A stretch of 64,000 nt of DNA from Nitrospira sp. (GCA_030123625.1 CP126121.1:1776179-1840178); one strand, 5' to 3'; counted from the first letter of the stretch, positions 7,575 to 16,193 are shown. The notes: generated by a model not told the origin, from the letters alone. Numbers and translations: made by a program.

Positions 7575-8526
7575 ACCCGCCCGGCTCCGGCCAACCGGTG
7601 CCCGGCACGAACGCCGCGTCCAAGCAATCGACGTCGAAGCTCAACCACACCGCATCCACACCATCAAACGCCACTTCGAGCGCCTGCTTCGCGGCATTCT
7701 CGATGCCCATTTCCACGCAGTCGGTCACGGTCATAATGGTGGTCTGGCGTTCACGACCGACCTTCACGCCGGGTCTTGGCGCTTGCCAACCGCCGATGCC
7801 GATCTGAACAAGATTCTTGGCCGGCACGTTGGGAATATTCGTCGCATGAAACCAGGGGGTCGTATGCATGCGTTCATCGAGATCGGTCTCCTGCGTGTCC
7901 ACGTGCCGATCGAAGTGAAGGATGCCGAGCTTCTTGCCGTTCATATTCTGCGCCACTCCCCGCACGGTCGCAAAGCCGAGGGAATGGTCTCCGCCGAGCA
8001 CTACGGGGAATGCGCCGCTGGCATAGACATGTCCCACGCCTTTGCTGACTTGATCGAACGTCTTCTCGATATTGCCGGGAATCGTAAATACGTCGCCGAC
8101 ATCGCAGATGGACACGGATTCCCGAAGATCCACGCCGAGCTCGAAGCTGTAGGTGCCGTACAGCGCGGAGATCTTGCGAATCCCTTGGGGGCCGAACCTG
8201 GTGCCGGATCGATAGGTCGTCCCGCCGTCGAAGGGCGCGCCGAGAATAGCTACATCGTATTGGCCGCACTTGCGGACATCTTCGACATACGGAGCCTTGA
8301 TAAAAGTGTTGATGCCGGCGAAGTGGGGAAGTTCCCCTCGGCTGAATGTGGGAATCCGGCGATCTTTGATGGAATCGGCGCCAGGTAGGCCCAATTCAAG
8401 GCCTCGGGCGACTTCCTCTTCAAATTTCGTGGTCGGCAGCAGTGCCTCCGCTTCGACCGCGTACTTCGCCTCAGGCCCGTATTTGTCATGCAGCGGAACC
8501 TTGCCTTGGTATTGTTTCTTTTTCAT
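7381..8526 (-). CDS. gdmH: guanidine hydrolase (Ni-dependent guanidinase), ureohydrolase family
   Basis: The 381-residue protein is an arginase/agmatinase-fold enzyme with all six metal ligands: H181 in GGDHS, D206, H208 and D210 in HFDRHVDT, D298 and D300 in SFDVDCLD. Three facts point to guanidine rather than agmatine: an N-terminal extension of about 80 residues before the fold, the FDRHVDTQ active-site variant, and an upstream guanidine-I riboswitch. Guanidine hydrolases of this type (Synechocystis Sll1077, Nitrospira inopinata) split guanidine into urea and ammonia with nickel. The start has an AAAAGGAGT site. It follows the permease by 87 bases. HypA/HypB-like nickel helpers are not in this window. 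Confidence 0.88.
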   Translation of the reverse strand: MKKKQYQGKVPLHDKYGPEAKYAVEAEALLPTTKFEEEVARGLELGLPGADSIKDRRIPTFSRGELPHFAGINTFIKAPYVEDVRKCGQYDVAILGAPFDGGTTYRSGTRFGPQGIRKISALYGTYSFELGVDLRESVSICDVGDVFTIPGNIEKTFDQVSKGVGHVYASGAFPVVLGGDHSLGFATVRGVAQNMNGKKLGILHFDRHVDTQETDLDERMHTTPWFHATNIPNVPAKNLVQIGIGGWQAPRPGVKVGRERQTTIMTVTDCVEMGIENAAKQALEVAFDGVDAVWLSFDVDCLDAAFVPGTGWPEPGGFLPREVLKFLQIIADTKPLAGMEIVECSPPYDAAEITSLMATRVICDVLACQVRSGNLQNRKKR

Positions 8527-8613
8527 TGAGTACTCCTTTTGAGAGGTGAATTGATTTATGAGTCTGTTTGAAGCCCTTGTTGCGACACGAAACTTGATGA
8601 CCTAGACTGTTTT

Positions 8614-10086
8614 TCATTCTTGAGTCGGGGCGGACTCCCGCGGACGCATCACTAAGTCATTCCTTGCCGGTTTCACGATGAGGAGATAGAGCGTGGTCAT
8701 CCCTAAGATGCTTCCGAGGACCAGCGGCACGGCCCAGAGTTGCCACCAGGGGGCGTCAGGCGAAGTTGCGTAGGGGCGTGGCCACGCGATATTGACGAAT
8801 TCAAACACCGACCACAAAAAAGCCGCTGTATTGATCGGCAAGCCCCAGACACCTAACTTCAGTTGTCCTAACGAAGGGTCCCAGCGACCCGTGAGACGGG
8901 TATAGAGCCCAACGCCCGTGGTCATTGCAAACATGGCATACAAGCCGCCGGTACCGAACGCCAACACCGTGGCGACCGCTTCATCATTGAGCCCGAAGAG
9001 CAATCCGAGCGTGGCTAGCAGAACCGTAAACAGCACGGCATTATGCGGCGCCCCGGCAACTGTGACCCGACTGAGAACGGCCGGCATACTTCCTTCGCGC
9101 GCCATAGAAAACACAATGCGGGATGTGTATTGCACCATGGACGATCCACAGGCCAGGAACGCGATCATGACGATCGCCAGGAAGGGGGTTTCCGCCCAGG
9201 CGCCAAAGTTGTCGACGATCACGGGTGTGACAGGATCTGACGCGGCGCTCGTATGGAGCAAGGTGTCTCGGTTGAAGCTCAGGGTAAGGGCGGCGGAGTT
9301 GAAGAGCACCACGCTTCCGACCATGCAGAGAGAGAAAAAGATCGCGCGCGGCACCATCCGCTTGGGATCATGCGTTTCTTCGGCGATGGTCGAGCAGGCA
9401 TCGAAGCCGATGAACGCCCACCCGGAAATAGCGAGCGCCGCCAGAAATGCAGCGGTTGAGGTAGGGGCGGTTCCCGTCCCGAGACGTGCGAACAGTTCGG
9501 AAAATTCATGTTGCCGGAAAAAGACAAACAGCAGCAGCGCAACACCGAACGAGCCGACGATTTCCGCATAGACTCCCAGAGAAATGAGAAATTTAAATAC
9601 TGAGACGTGGACCAGATTGAGGACGGTGCAAATCAGCATAAACACCGCTCCCCAGATCACGAGTGAGACGCCTGTTCCGCTTCCTGAACCGAAAAAAATC
9701 GCGAGCCAGATACCGCCGGTGTAGGCGGTGGTCGTAAGCATTGCGATCGTGGAGCTGACATAAATGGCTCCGGCATACGTGCCGGTAGTGGCGCCTCCGA
9801 GCTGCCTTGCCCATTTGTAGGCGCCTCCCGCAATCGGAATCTGCGAGGACAGCTCCGCATACACGGTCGCCACCAGCAGCTGCATCACCAGACAGAGCGC
9901 TAAGGCGGAGAACCAACCACCGCCTGCAACCACGGTCTGTACACCGATAATGGCGTACAATCCGGCAACCGGTGAGACGGTTGCGAATCCGATGGTGAGG
10001 CTGTTCCAGAGACTGAGGCTGCGGCAGAGTGTCGCGGGAGTACTCGTAGCAGGGGAAACCGTATCCGGACTCTCCTTCACCAACAT
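8614..10086 (-). CDS. APC-family permease, probable guanidine importer
   Basis: The 490-residue protein has about twelve membrane helices and the APC signature near its start (SLTIGFATVSPVAGLYAIIG and IPIAGGAYKWARQLGG). APC transporters carry amino acids, polyamines or related cations across the inner membrane. Its substrate is inferred from context: it lies directly below a guanidine-I riboswitch and above gdmH on the same strand. I chose the ATG at 10086 because AGAGAGG sits 6 bases upstream; an in-frame ATG at 10104 has no such site. The ribosome site lies inside a predicted stem (10089-10117), which may add translational control. Confidence 0.88.
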   Translation of the reverse strand: MLVKESPDTVSPATSTPATLCRSLSLWNSLTIGFATVSPVAGLYAIIGVQTVVAGGGWFSALALCLVMQLLVATVYAELSSQIPIAGGAYKWARQLGGATTGTYAGAIYVSSTIAMLTTTAYTGGIWLAIFFGSGSGTGVSLVIWGAVFMLICTVLNLVHVSVFKFLISLGVYAEIVGSFGVALLLFVFFRQHEFSELFARLGTGTAPTSTAAFLAALAISGWAFIGFDACSTIAEETHDPKRMVPRAIFFSLCMVGSVVLFNSAALTLSFNRDTLLHTSAASDPVTPVIVDNFGAWAETPFLAIVMIAFLACGSSMVQYTSRIVFSMAREGSMPAVLSRVTVAGAPHNAVLFTVLLATLGLLFGLNDEAVATVLAFGTGGLYAMFAMTTGVGLYTRLTGRWDPSLGQLKLGVWGLPINTAAFLWSVFEFVNIAWPRPYATSPDAPWWQLWAVPLVLGSILGMTTLYLLIVKPARNDLVMRPRESAPTQE

Positions 10087-10088
10087 GA

Positions 10089-10117
10089 CAGACCTCTCTG
10101 ACATGACAGCAGGTCTG
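10089..10117 (-). promoter_or_regulatory. stem-loop masking the permease ribosome binding site
   Basis: On the minus strand the arms CAGACCT and AGGTCTG pair perfectly over 7 bp, with a CTG/CAG inner pairing and a short loop. The AGAGAGG ribosome site for the start at 10086 overlaps the 3' arm. It could form the translation-off state of the riboswitch or simply limit basal expression. The structure is read by eye. Confidence 0.5.
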
Positions 10118-10187
10118 ACTGATCCGGTAGGGAATGAACGATGGGATGGAAATGCATAACGAAGCCTCCATTGGAAAGGCTAAACTC

Positions 10188-10320
10188 CCAAAAGGCCATG
10201 TACCTCAGTACATGATCTCCCGGGCTTTTATCCCTCCGTGGAGCCTCATTATGCGAGGCCGGAAACTCTTGGACCAGACACTCCCACTAAAGGCAGCCGG
10301 AACCCTAGTTTCCCTTTTGG
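10188..10320 (-). ncRNA. guanidine-I riboswitch (ykkC class)
   Basis: The minus strand carries the ykkC consensus blocks in order: CTAGGGTTCCGG (10308-10297), CTGGTCCAAGAG (10277-10266) and GGAGGGATAAAAGCCCGGGA (within 10239-10216). A hairpin GCCTC/GAGGC lies between the second and third block. The ends pair as CCAAAAGG (10320-10313) with CCTTTTGG (10195-10188), closing the element. A separate perfect hairpin CATGTAC/GTACATG (10215-10198) lies just inside the closing stem. This RNA class binds guanidine and switches on transport or breakdown genes. The permease start is about 100 bases downstream, followed by gdmH. Confidence 0.95.
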
Positions 10321-10333
10321 AACGATTTTTCTC

Positions 10334-10362
10334 ACCGTATTACTTTGCCATACCAAAGTCAA
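10334..10362 (-). promoter_or_regulatory. possible promoter for the guanidine operon
   Basis: On the minus strand TTGACT (10362-10357) and TACGGT (10339-10334) are 17 bases apart, a sigma-70-like arrangement with a weak -10. Transcription would begin a few bases before the riboswitch. A tandem 10-base repeat (ATGGACTTCT twice, 10372-10391) lies just upstream. Confidence 0.4.
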
Positions 10363-10493
10363 GGTCTCTAGAAGTCCATAGAAGTCCATTGCAATATCGC
10401 ACCATTCTTTGCCTCGTCCCTCCAGAATAATTGTGCTAGGATGCCTCCCGCGCGTTTGCGCGATGAGATCCCTCTCGCTACGGCTCGGATGCC

Positions 10494-11522
10494 ATGACGT
10501 CCCGGACCGCCTCACATACTTCCGACTATCGCTTTCTGCTCCTCATAATCCCCTCGTTGTTCATTCTGTTTCTCGCTACCAGCCTGTTTGAATTCGGCTC
10601 CAACATCACGGTGGAGAACTTTCATACTCTCACGCACCGGCTGATGCACCCTGCCTCCGAAGCCTCAACCAAACCGTTGGACCCTTCGCAATTTCTGGTT
10701 GAGGTCAAGTCCCGGTATATCTGGCTGACGACCGTGGTGGTGGCACTGGTGGCCGGGCTGTATGCTTTGATCTCCTGCGGAGCGATCATCTACCAGGCGC
10801 ATCCACGACCTCGCCTGATAGTCGTTATCGTCCTTGGAATATTCCTAGCCTCGCTTGGGCTCGCATTTATTTGGGCGCTTGATGAGACCTATGCACTCTA
10901 CCGAGCGGTCTTCAGCTTTAGTTACGATAATCTACGTCAGGCCGGGCGTCAGCGCATCAGCGAGGATCTCTTACGCTATGCCATGGTGGTCGTATCCATC
11001 ATCAATGTGCAGGCCATGGTCGTGCCTGTCGTCGCCCTGCTCGCCGCGTGCAGCACGCTTGCCTCACCGGTCTCAGGCGTTCAACCCGATCCGACATTTT
11101 GGTCATTTCAGATGAAACGATTGAAGGAAGTTTTGAGCGCAGCGTCGGCGATTCTCGTCAGCGGTGTCTTGCATATGGGAGCCTGGCTGCGCTGGCCGGC
11201 GGCGCTGGTTGCCGACAGCAAGGCGCACGAGGCCTTACTGGGTGCCGCCTTAGCCATCACGCTTTTTTGGGGTGTCACATTTACCTTGATGTTGGTGTCC
11301 ACCTATCTGCCCGCCGCTATTCTTCTTGCCAGACGCGCGCAGGCACTGTTACTGGAAAGTCCCCCTCAACCATCCACGCCGGACCCGGAACAATGGCTCA
11401 AGGACCATGGGTTGTTCCTCTCGTTGCAAGATCATTTGCCCCAGTTCGGCCTCATGCTTGCTCCACTGCTTGCCAGTCCCTTGAGTTCCCTGCTGCTCGC
11501 ACCGCTGACTCCGACAGGCTAA
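10494..11522 (+). CDS. hypothetical polytopic membrane protein
   Basis: The 342-residue protein has about six membrane helices: near residues 13-30, 77-98, 104-123, 163-185, 215-235 and 248-270. The remaining parts are short loops and a Pro-rich C-terminus. I recognise no family. It is divergent from the guanidine operon, with about 130 bases between the possible promoter and its start. No ribosome site is obvious at the ATG (10494); the overlapping upstream ATG at 10490 is out of frame. A role alongside guanidine uptake cannot be claimed from position alone. Confidence 0.7.
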   Translation: MTSRTASHTSDYRFLLLIIPSLFILFLATSLFEFGSNITVENFHTLTHRLMHPASEASTKPLDPSQFLVEVKSRYIWLTTVVVALVAGLYALISCGAIIYQAHPRPRLIVVIVLGIFLASLGLAFIWALDETYALYRAVFSFSYDNLRQAGRQRISEDLLRYAMVVVSIINVQAMVVPVVALLAACSTLASPVSGVQPDPTFWSFQMKRLKEVLSAASAILVSGVLHMGAWLRWPAALVADSKAHEALLGAALAITLFWGVTFTLMLVSTYLPAAILLARRAQALLLESPPQPSTPDPEQWLKDHGLFLSLQDHLPQFGLMLAPLLASPLSSLLLAPLTPTG

Positions 11523-11570
11523 CGACGAAGTGTTCTGTTGAAGTAAGTGAGGAATGAAAGGGACCCGCCA

Positions 11571-11909
11571 TCATTCGTCCCTTCCATGGACTTCAGCTGG
11601 AGGACAGGTCGCCTCTATTGCCGTAAAGGGTTCGAAAATCGTATAGGAATGCCGACTTCCCTTCGGCACGACCCATGAATCGCCGGCATTGAGGAGAAGC
11701 GACTGACCCTCGATATCCAGCTGCGCGCGTCCCTTGATGGCATATCCAATGGTCTCATACTCCCTGACGCTCGGCTCCTTTTGCTGCCCTGGTCGGAGAT
11801 CTTCCCAGAGTCGCATGGAGATCGATTTTCCAGAGGCCAAATATTTTTGCCCGATTTTTCCGGTCGGTGAATGGTGAGAATCGATTTTTTTGGCTGTACT
11901 GTCCGCCAT
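11571..11909 (-). CDS. small cupin-fold protein
   Basis: The 112-residue protein is a single cupin barrel. The second cupin motif is present (GDSWVVPKGSRHSYTI), but the first is changed: YETIGYAIKG replaces the usual HxH metal-binding pair. Metal binding may therefore be weak or absent, and a sensor or isomerase-like role is as plausible as an oxygenase. It stands alone on the minus strand, convergent with the preceding membrane protein gene. Confidence 0.8.
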   Translation of the reverse strand: MADSTAKKIDSHHSPTGKIGQKYLASGKSISMRLWEDLRPGQQKEPSVREYETIGYAIKGRAQLDIEGQSLLLNAGDSWVVPKGSRHSYTIFEPFTAIEATCPPAEVHGRDE

Positions 11910-12222
11910 GACATCCTCCGATTTTGTAATCAGTGCCGCACCACATCACACCAAATCCACACCTGACTGGGCACCAGCAACTTCCCTGGTTTGTTAAAAC
12001 GGAGGCTTCGGTAGGCTCATACGTGAGTAGACCAGCAGAGATGTGGAACGGCTTCACATCCGCAGTTGGGCCACTCATGGATGTTGGAACTGAGCGAGGG
12101 CTCTCCCCAGTGCTGCAGGAACCACAAACTCGATATCCTGTCAACGAAACAGGGAGTCACATGCCGCATAACGATAACGGGAGTCTTCGGCGCTTCACCA
12201 ACGACAGAAAAGGAGAGGGACG
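11910..12222. other. intergenic region, nothing recognised
   Basis: About 310 bases between the cupin gene and the following plus-strand gene. No open frame with a credible family match, no tRNA and no strong hairpin is visible. It should contain divergent promoters for the two flanking genes, but I cannot place them with confidence. Confidence 0.5.
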
Positions 12223-12726
12223 ATGACGAGTACGATCATAGGATTATTTGATAATCCCGCTCAGGCGGAACGAGCAAGAGCCGAGATCCTGTCCCGCAAC
12301 ATTCCTTCCATTGATACTCAGGTATATGACAAAGCAGGCTTTCAACTCACCGGAGGAACCGATACTTCAGCAAGGGGATTTTGGGACAGTTTTTGGAACA
12401 CCCTTGGCTTCGGCCCATCGAACCAGTCCATGTACCAGGAAGGTGTTCAACGCGGAGGGACAATCGTGAGTGTCCGGGGAGACGAAAGTCGAAGCGACGA
12501 AATTGCGGACATCCTGAACCAATGCGGAGCGGTTGATCTCGACACGCGAGCGATGGAATGGAATGTGGGAAGTTGGAAAGCCAAAGAGCCGAAGCCGGAA
12601 TTGTCATCTGGCACCTCGGACACGTCGACTATGCCGGGAGTGGAAAACGAGTTTACCCTCGACAAGCTGGAAACCAAACGAGGAAACGTGTGGGTGTACA
12701 GGCATGTGAGGCGTAAAGTGGCCTAA
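12223..12726 (+). CDS. general stress protein 17M-like domain protein
   Basis: The 167-residue protein opens with TIIGLFDNPAQAERARAEIL, the beta-alpha start of the YflT/GSP17M-like domain found in stress-linked proteins of many bacteria. A Gly/Asp-rich linker (around residues 40-65) precedes a second alpha-beta segment (GGTIVSVRGDESRSDEIADILNQCGAVDL). The tail is hydrophilic and low in complexity. AAAAGGAGAGG lies directly upstream of the ATG. No enzymatic motif is visible. It is convergent with the next gene. Confidence 0.75.
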   Translation: MTSTIIGLFDNPAQAERARAEILSRNIPSIDTQVYDKAGFQLTGGTDTSARGFWDSFWNTLGFGPSNQSMYQEGVQRGGTIVSVRGDESRSDEIADILNQCGAVDLDTRAMEWNVGSWKAKEPKPELSSGTSDTSTMPGVENEFTLDKLETKRGNVWVYRHVRRKVA

Positions 12727-12773
12727 GTGCGCTACGAACTAGGAGTTCACTCGGAGGGATATCGGCTGCATGC

Positions 12774-14243
12774 TCATCGGCAGGTGAAGTGACAGTATTC
12801 GATTGGACTGGGAGGGGCGTTCAAGGCCATTCTAATCATCTCCCAATCGTAGCCGATCGCTTCCAAATGCTGCTGAGCACGGGTGAGCTCCTCTTCAGTG
12901 AGATAGGCCACAGTGTCAGGAATGCCGTTGTCTTTCAGAGAGCGAAGAAGGGCATTCGATGTCTCATGTTCTGCAGGCGGCATCGCATGGCTGAATGGGA
13001 AATCAATCCGGCGACGATAGGGGCTTTCGAAAGTCTCGTTTAACGCCGTGATGGTCTTCACCACAAGTCTGTCTTGTTCCCAAGCCTGCAGTTTCGGTCC
13101 GGCGGACGGATGCGTCGCGAGCAGATCCATCAGCGTGATGACATTGGTGTTCAACGACCGCCCGATAAATTCCCGTTGGGGTTCGAGTGTGGTCTGTTTG
13201 ATTCCCACATGCTTGGCCACGGCGTGGATCAACGCGAAATTGATCATAAAGCTGTATTGACCGCCGAACTGGCCGTAGCAGGGCTTCTCCGGATCGTTCA
13301 ACACGTTCATGTCTTCGGTGCCTGCATCGAAAACGCTGAAGCCGATGGCGTTCGGAGCAAGCAGACGTTTGGCCTCTTTTAGGGTTGCGAAGGCACCGAC
13401 GTTGACCGGCACTAAGACATCTTGATCGATGGACTGAAGAAATTCCGCGATCGTTTTCCGATAGGGCACGTCTTTCCATTCAACCTTCCGGTATTCTTTT
13501 TCCCAAACCAGTTCATCGAGAAAGGGCGGAAAAGTCCGGAGCGTTGCAAGATCCTTTTCCTGAAAAGCCCGGACGAACGCCGACCAATCGTGAATTTTGG
13601 CATGAAGCGACTCGCTGAGGTTGGGACGGAGATATTCTTCCTCGACGTCGCCGGCATGTTTCGCCAGTAATTTCGTCGGTAAATCGTTCCACAGCTCGTT
13701 ACAAATGATCCGGTCGACGCCGGCCTCGGCGATTCCCGACAAATCCTCGACAGATCCCTGATGGGTTTGGATTTGTGCTCGATGCATCGCGAGATCGGGA
13801 TGCGCCAAAGCCCCATCCAGCACCGTTTGCTGCCAATCGACCATGACATACCGAATGCGCGGATAGATCGTGCCTTGTTTATCGAGAGCCTTGAGATGAC
13901 TGAGAAAGCACGCGGCGAGATTACCGTTCCCTGGCCCAAGCTCCAGAATCGTGAGGCGAGACTCGCCGGACAAGCGTGACTGGCGGGACAATTCCGAGGA
14001 CCCCGCCGAAGCCGTCCCGCCTGTCCCGCGTTTCGCGCCCTTCTCGCGTTGCATGACCCGCTCGTAATAATCGGCCGCCAGCGCATGGGCGAGACGGAAG
14101 TCCGCGGACGCATAAGTCTGGTAATACGATCGGAGTTTGTCTCCCCGCAGCCCATAAAAAAGCTGGTTGAGATGGGTCTGCCACTGGTCGAGCGGCTTAT
14201 ATTCCCCGATTAGCTGGGGAAGGGCGTCGGCATCTTGCAACAT
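12774..14243 (-). CDS. MidA/NDUFAF7-like SAM-dependent methyltransferase
   Basis: The 489-residue protein contains the SAM-binding motif LTILELGPGNGNLAACFLSHL near residue 95 and the downstream RIRYVMVDWQQTVLDGALAHP. This places it in or near the SAM-dependent methyltransferase group related to mitochondrial NDUFAF7, whose members methylate arginine on respiratory complex I. A segment near residue 310 (DAGTEDMNVLNDPEKPCYGQ) is well kept in similar proteins. The C-terminal third is unusual and may hold substrate contacts. The substrate here is unknown. It is monocistronic. Confidence 0.72.
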   Translation of the reverse strand: MLQDADALPQLIGEYKPLDQWQTHLNQLFYGLRGDKLRSYYQTYASADFRLAHALAADYYERVMQREKGAKRGTGGTASAGSSELSRQSRLSGESRLTILELGPGNGNLAACFLSHLKALDKQGTIYPRIRYVMVDWQQTVLDGALAHPDLAMHRAQIQTHQGSVEDLSGIAEAGVDRIICNELWNDLPTKLLAKHAGDVEEEYLRPNLSESLHAKIHDWSAFVRAFQEKDLATLRTFPPFLDELVWEKEYRKVEWKDVPYRKTIAEFLQSIDQDVLVPVNVGAFATLKEAKRLLAPNAIGFSVFDAGTEDMNVLNDPEKPCYGQFGGQYSFMINFALIHAVAKHVGIKQTTLEPQREFIGRSLNTNVITLMDLLATHPSAGPKLQAWEQDRLVVKTITALNETFESPYRRRIDFPFSHAMPPAEHETSNALLRSLKDNGIPDTVAYLTEEELTRAQQHLEAIGYDWEMIRMALNAPPSPIEYCHFTCR

Positions 14244-14411
14244 GTCTCACGTCTCACGGTCGCTAGTAATGAATGCTCGTGAATTGGCCGTGCGGTGGGT
14301 GAAATCCTAACAGAAGCCTGGAAAACGCCGCAATGGGCACCTTGCTCGATGATTTTCCCGATGATTTTTGGTTTATTGACAGCATCGCCTCAAGGGGTGT
14401 AGCAGACAGTC

Positions 14412-14975
14412 ATGATGAACAACGCTCTCCGTTTGGGCAAATTCGTGATAGGCGGTTTCCTCCTGTGCGGCCAAGGAACTGCGGCCGAAGACCCGCCTCT
14501 CACCGAAAACGTGCCGATCTCAGAATTTCAAAATCGCACGGAGGACGCGAAGACCTACGATTTCGATGCGCCCCCGCAGGGCATGTTTCGTTCCATCGCT
14601 TTGGCGGAAGATTTTGAGGAGCGACTGGGATTTCAGCGTACTCACGAAATCATGCCGGTCAAACCCACAGAGCGGTTCCCTCCGCATGCCCCGGCTATTT
14701 TTATCGTATTCTCGCTCCATCAACACTATCAAGGGTTCAAGGTCTTCGGCCGTTGTACGCCCGAACAGGTGGCCGGTGCCATACCAGGAACGATCGTCAG
14801 CGAAGACGCCATGCACATTGCCTTGGAGGATGACAGCGGCTATCTCAAATTGTCTCCCCCGCCGGGAGGCTGGATGCCCGGTCGATACAAGGTCGAAATA
14901 CATGTGGGCGAGCAGGTCAACGAGACAAGCTTAATGGGCACGATGCGTTTCACCGTCGAAGCATCCGGCAAGTGA
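14412..14975 (+). CDS. hypothetical exported protein
   Basis: This 187-residue protein has a cleavable signal peptide (residues 1-25, cleavage near GQGTAAED). The mature part has an immunoglobulin-like beta pattern: PAIFIVFSLHQHYQGFKVFGR, then PGGWMPGRYKVEIHVGEQVNETSLMGTMRFTVE, resembling periplasmic domains that bind partner proteins. I know no specific function. A glycosyltransferase cluster follows 120 bases later on the same strand, but the gap and separate context give no firm link. Confidence 0.75.
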   Translation: MMNNALRLGKFVIGGFLLCGQGTAAEDPPLTENVPISEFQNRTEDAKTYDFDAPPQGMFRSIALAEDFEERLGFQRTHEIMPVKPTERFPPHAPAIFIVFSLHQHYQGFKVFGRCTPEQVAGAIPGTIVSEDAMHIALEDDSGYLKLSPPPGGWMPGRYKVEIHVGEQVNETSLMGTMRFTVEASGK

Positions 14976-15095
14976 CTTGGCCTTCATCAAACATCCAGTC
15001 CATCGCCGTCGTGCGTTTGACCCTCCTTTGACCTTCCGTTAGAATGCGCGCCTGAACAAACCGACGCTCCGACCGTTATTCGAGTTTTGTAGACT

Positions 15096-15854
15096 ATGCC
15101 GCTGTCACCCAGCCCATGGGCTTCAGTGATTATCCCTATCAAGGATGAACGAGAGAATCTGTCTCCTCTCATGACAAGCCTGCTGAAAGTCATGGATTCG
15201 CACGAGCTGTCTCGCTCCCGCCCTTATGAAATCCTCTTTGTAGACGACGGCAGCAGCGACGGCAGCAGCGACGAGCTGGATCGATTGGCACACGATCATT
15301 CCAACGTGCGGGTGTTCCACTTCGACCGAAATTACGGCAAGACCTGTGCGCTTGAGGCGGGCTTTCGGCAATCTTCGGGCGAGATCATCATCCAAATCGA
15401 CGGCGATCTCCAACAGGACAGCGAAGACATCTTGAAGCTGCTTCCTTATACCGCCTCCCATGACGTGGTGTGCGGATGGAGGCAGCAGCGCCAAGACGGT
15501 CTCGTCAAGAAGTTCTCCTCCTTGATCGCGAACCGCGTGCGAAATATCTTCACGCATGACGGCATGCACGACACCGGATGCCCGCTCAAGGTCTTCCGAC
15601 GGCCGGTGCTGGAGCGGATTCGGCTTTTTGAGGGAATGCATCGATTCTTCCCGGCTCTGGCTTTGATGCATGGTTTCAGGGTGACGGAGGTGCCCGTCAG
15701 GCATTATCCGCGTATCCATGGAGTATCCAAATACGGCATGGGAAACCGGCTGTTCAAATCCATCTATGATCTGATCGCAGTGCGATGGATGCAGGATCGC
15801 GTGTTGCTCTACAAATTCCGTGACCGTGACGGGACCCATCACGAACGAGACTGA
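15096..15854 (+). CDS. family 2 glycosyltransferase (polyprenyl-phosphate type)
   Basis: The 252-residue protein has the GT2 fold: VIIPIKDERENLSPL at the start, the FVDDGSSDGSSDEL nucleotide-sugar motif, and QIDGDLQQDSEDI, the DxD-like metal site. Segments GCPLKVFRRPVLERI and RHYPRIHGVSKYGMGNR match dolichyl/undecaprenyl-phosphate sugar transferases. It lacks the two C-terminal membrane helices of ArnC. It probably loads a sugar on a lipid carrier in the cytoplasm for the ArnT-like enzyme two genes downstream. The downstream gene starts 48 bases later. Confidence 0.9.
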   Translation: MPLSPSPWASVIIPIKDERENLSPLMTSLLKVMDSHELSRSRPYEILFVDDGSSDGSSDELDRLAHDHSNVRVFHFDRNYGKTCALEAGFRQSSGEIIIQIDGDLQQDSEDILKLLPYTASHDVVCGWRQQRQDGLVKKFSSLIANRVRNIFTHDGMHDTGCPLKVFRRPVLERIRLFEGMHRFFPALALMHGFRVTEVPVRHYPRIHGVSKYGMGNRLFKSIYDLIAVRWMQDRVLLYKFRDRDGTHHERD

Positions 15855-15902
15855 TACCTTCACGCTCCTAAACGGCAATGACGACCGCTCTCCCGACATT
15901 CC

Positions 15903-16193
15903 ATGAGTACTGAGACAATCTGGATCGGTATCGGATTCCTCGGCCAAGGGCTCTTTTTTGGTCGTTGGTTGATTCAGTGGATCGCATCCGAGCGGAGCGC
16001 GGAAAGCCGTGTGCCCATTGCCTTCTGGTACATGAGTCTCATCGGAGGGTTGATTACGCTCACGTACGCCATCTACCGAATGGACCCTGTGTTTATTTCA
16101 GGGCAAGGGCTCGGGTCGGTCGTGTATCTACGCAATCTCGTCCTCATTCACCGTGGAAATCAAACCAAAGACCAGGCTCGTCCAGCAGCATGA
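15903..16193 (+). CDS. LpxB N-terminal-like membrane protein (LAB_N)
   Basis: The 96-residue protein has three short membrane helices and the sequences FLGQGLFFGRWLIQW, SERSAESRVPIAFWYMSLIGG and YLRNLVLIHR. These are the hallmarks of the lipid-A-disaccharide synthase N-terminal domain. Free-standing copies usually sit between a GT2 and an ArnT-like gene, as here, and are thought to help lipid-linked sugar transfer. Its stop overlaps the start of the next gene by four bases (16190-16193), so the two are coupled. Confidence 0.9.
   Translation: MSTETIWIGIGFLGQGLFFGRWLIQWIASERSAESRVPIAFWYMSLIGGLITLTYAIYRMDPVFISGQGLGSVVYLRNLVLIHRGNQTKDQARPAA

Noticed and set aside
7249..8388. A 379-codon open frame on the plus strand
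   Set aside because: It is antisense to gdmH; its sequence is rich in Arg/His as expected of a shadow frame and matches no family.
7381..8526. Calling the ureohydrolase gene an agmatinase (speB)
   Set aside because: The family fold alone allows it, but the guanidine-I riboswitch, the long N-terminal extension and the FDRHVDTQ site favour guanidine hydrolase.
10331..10362. TTGACT with TAATAC as promoter of the guanidine operon
   Set aside because: The spacing is only 14 bases; the 17-base alternative with TACGGT is weaker in sequence but sounder in spacing.
10372..10391. A CRISPR-like or satellite array
   Set aside because: Only two copies of a 10-base unit with no spacer; it is a simple tandem duplication.
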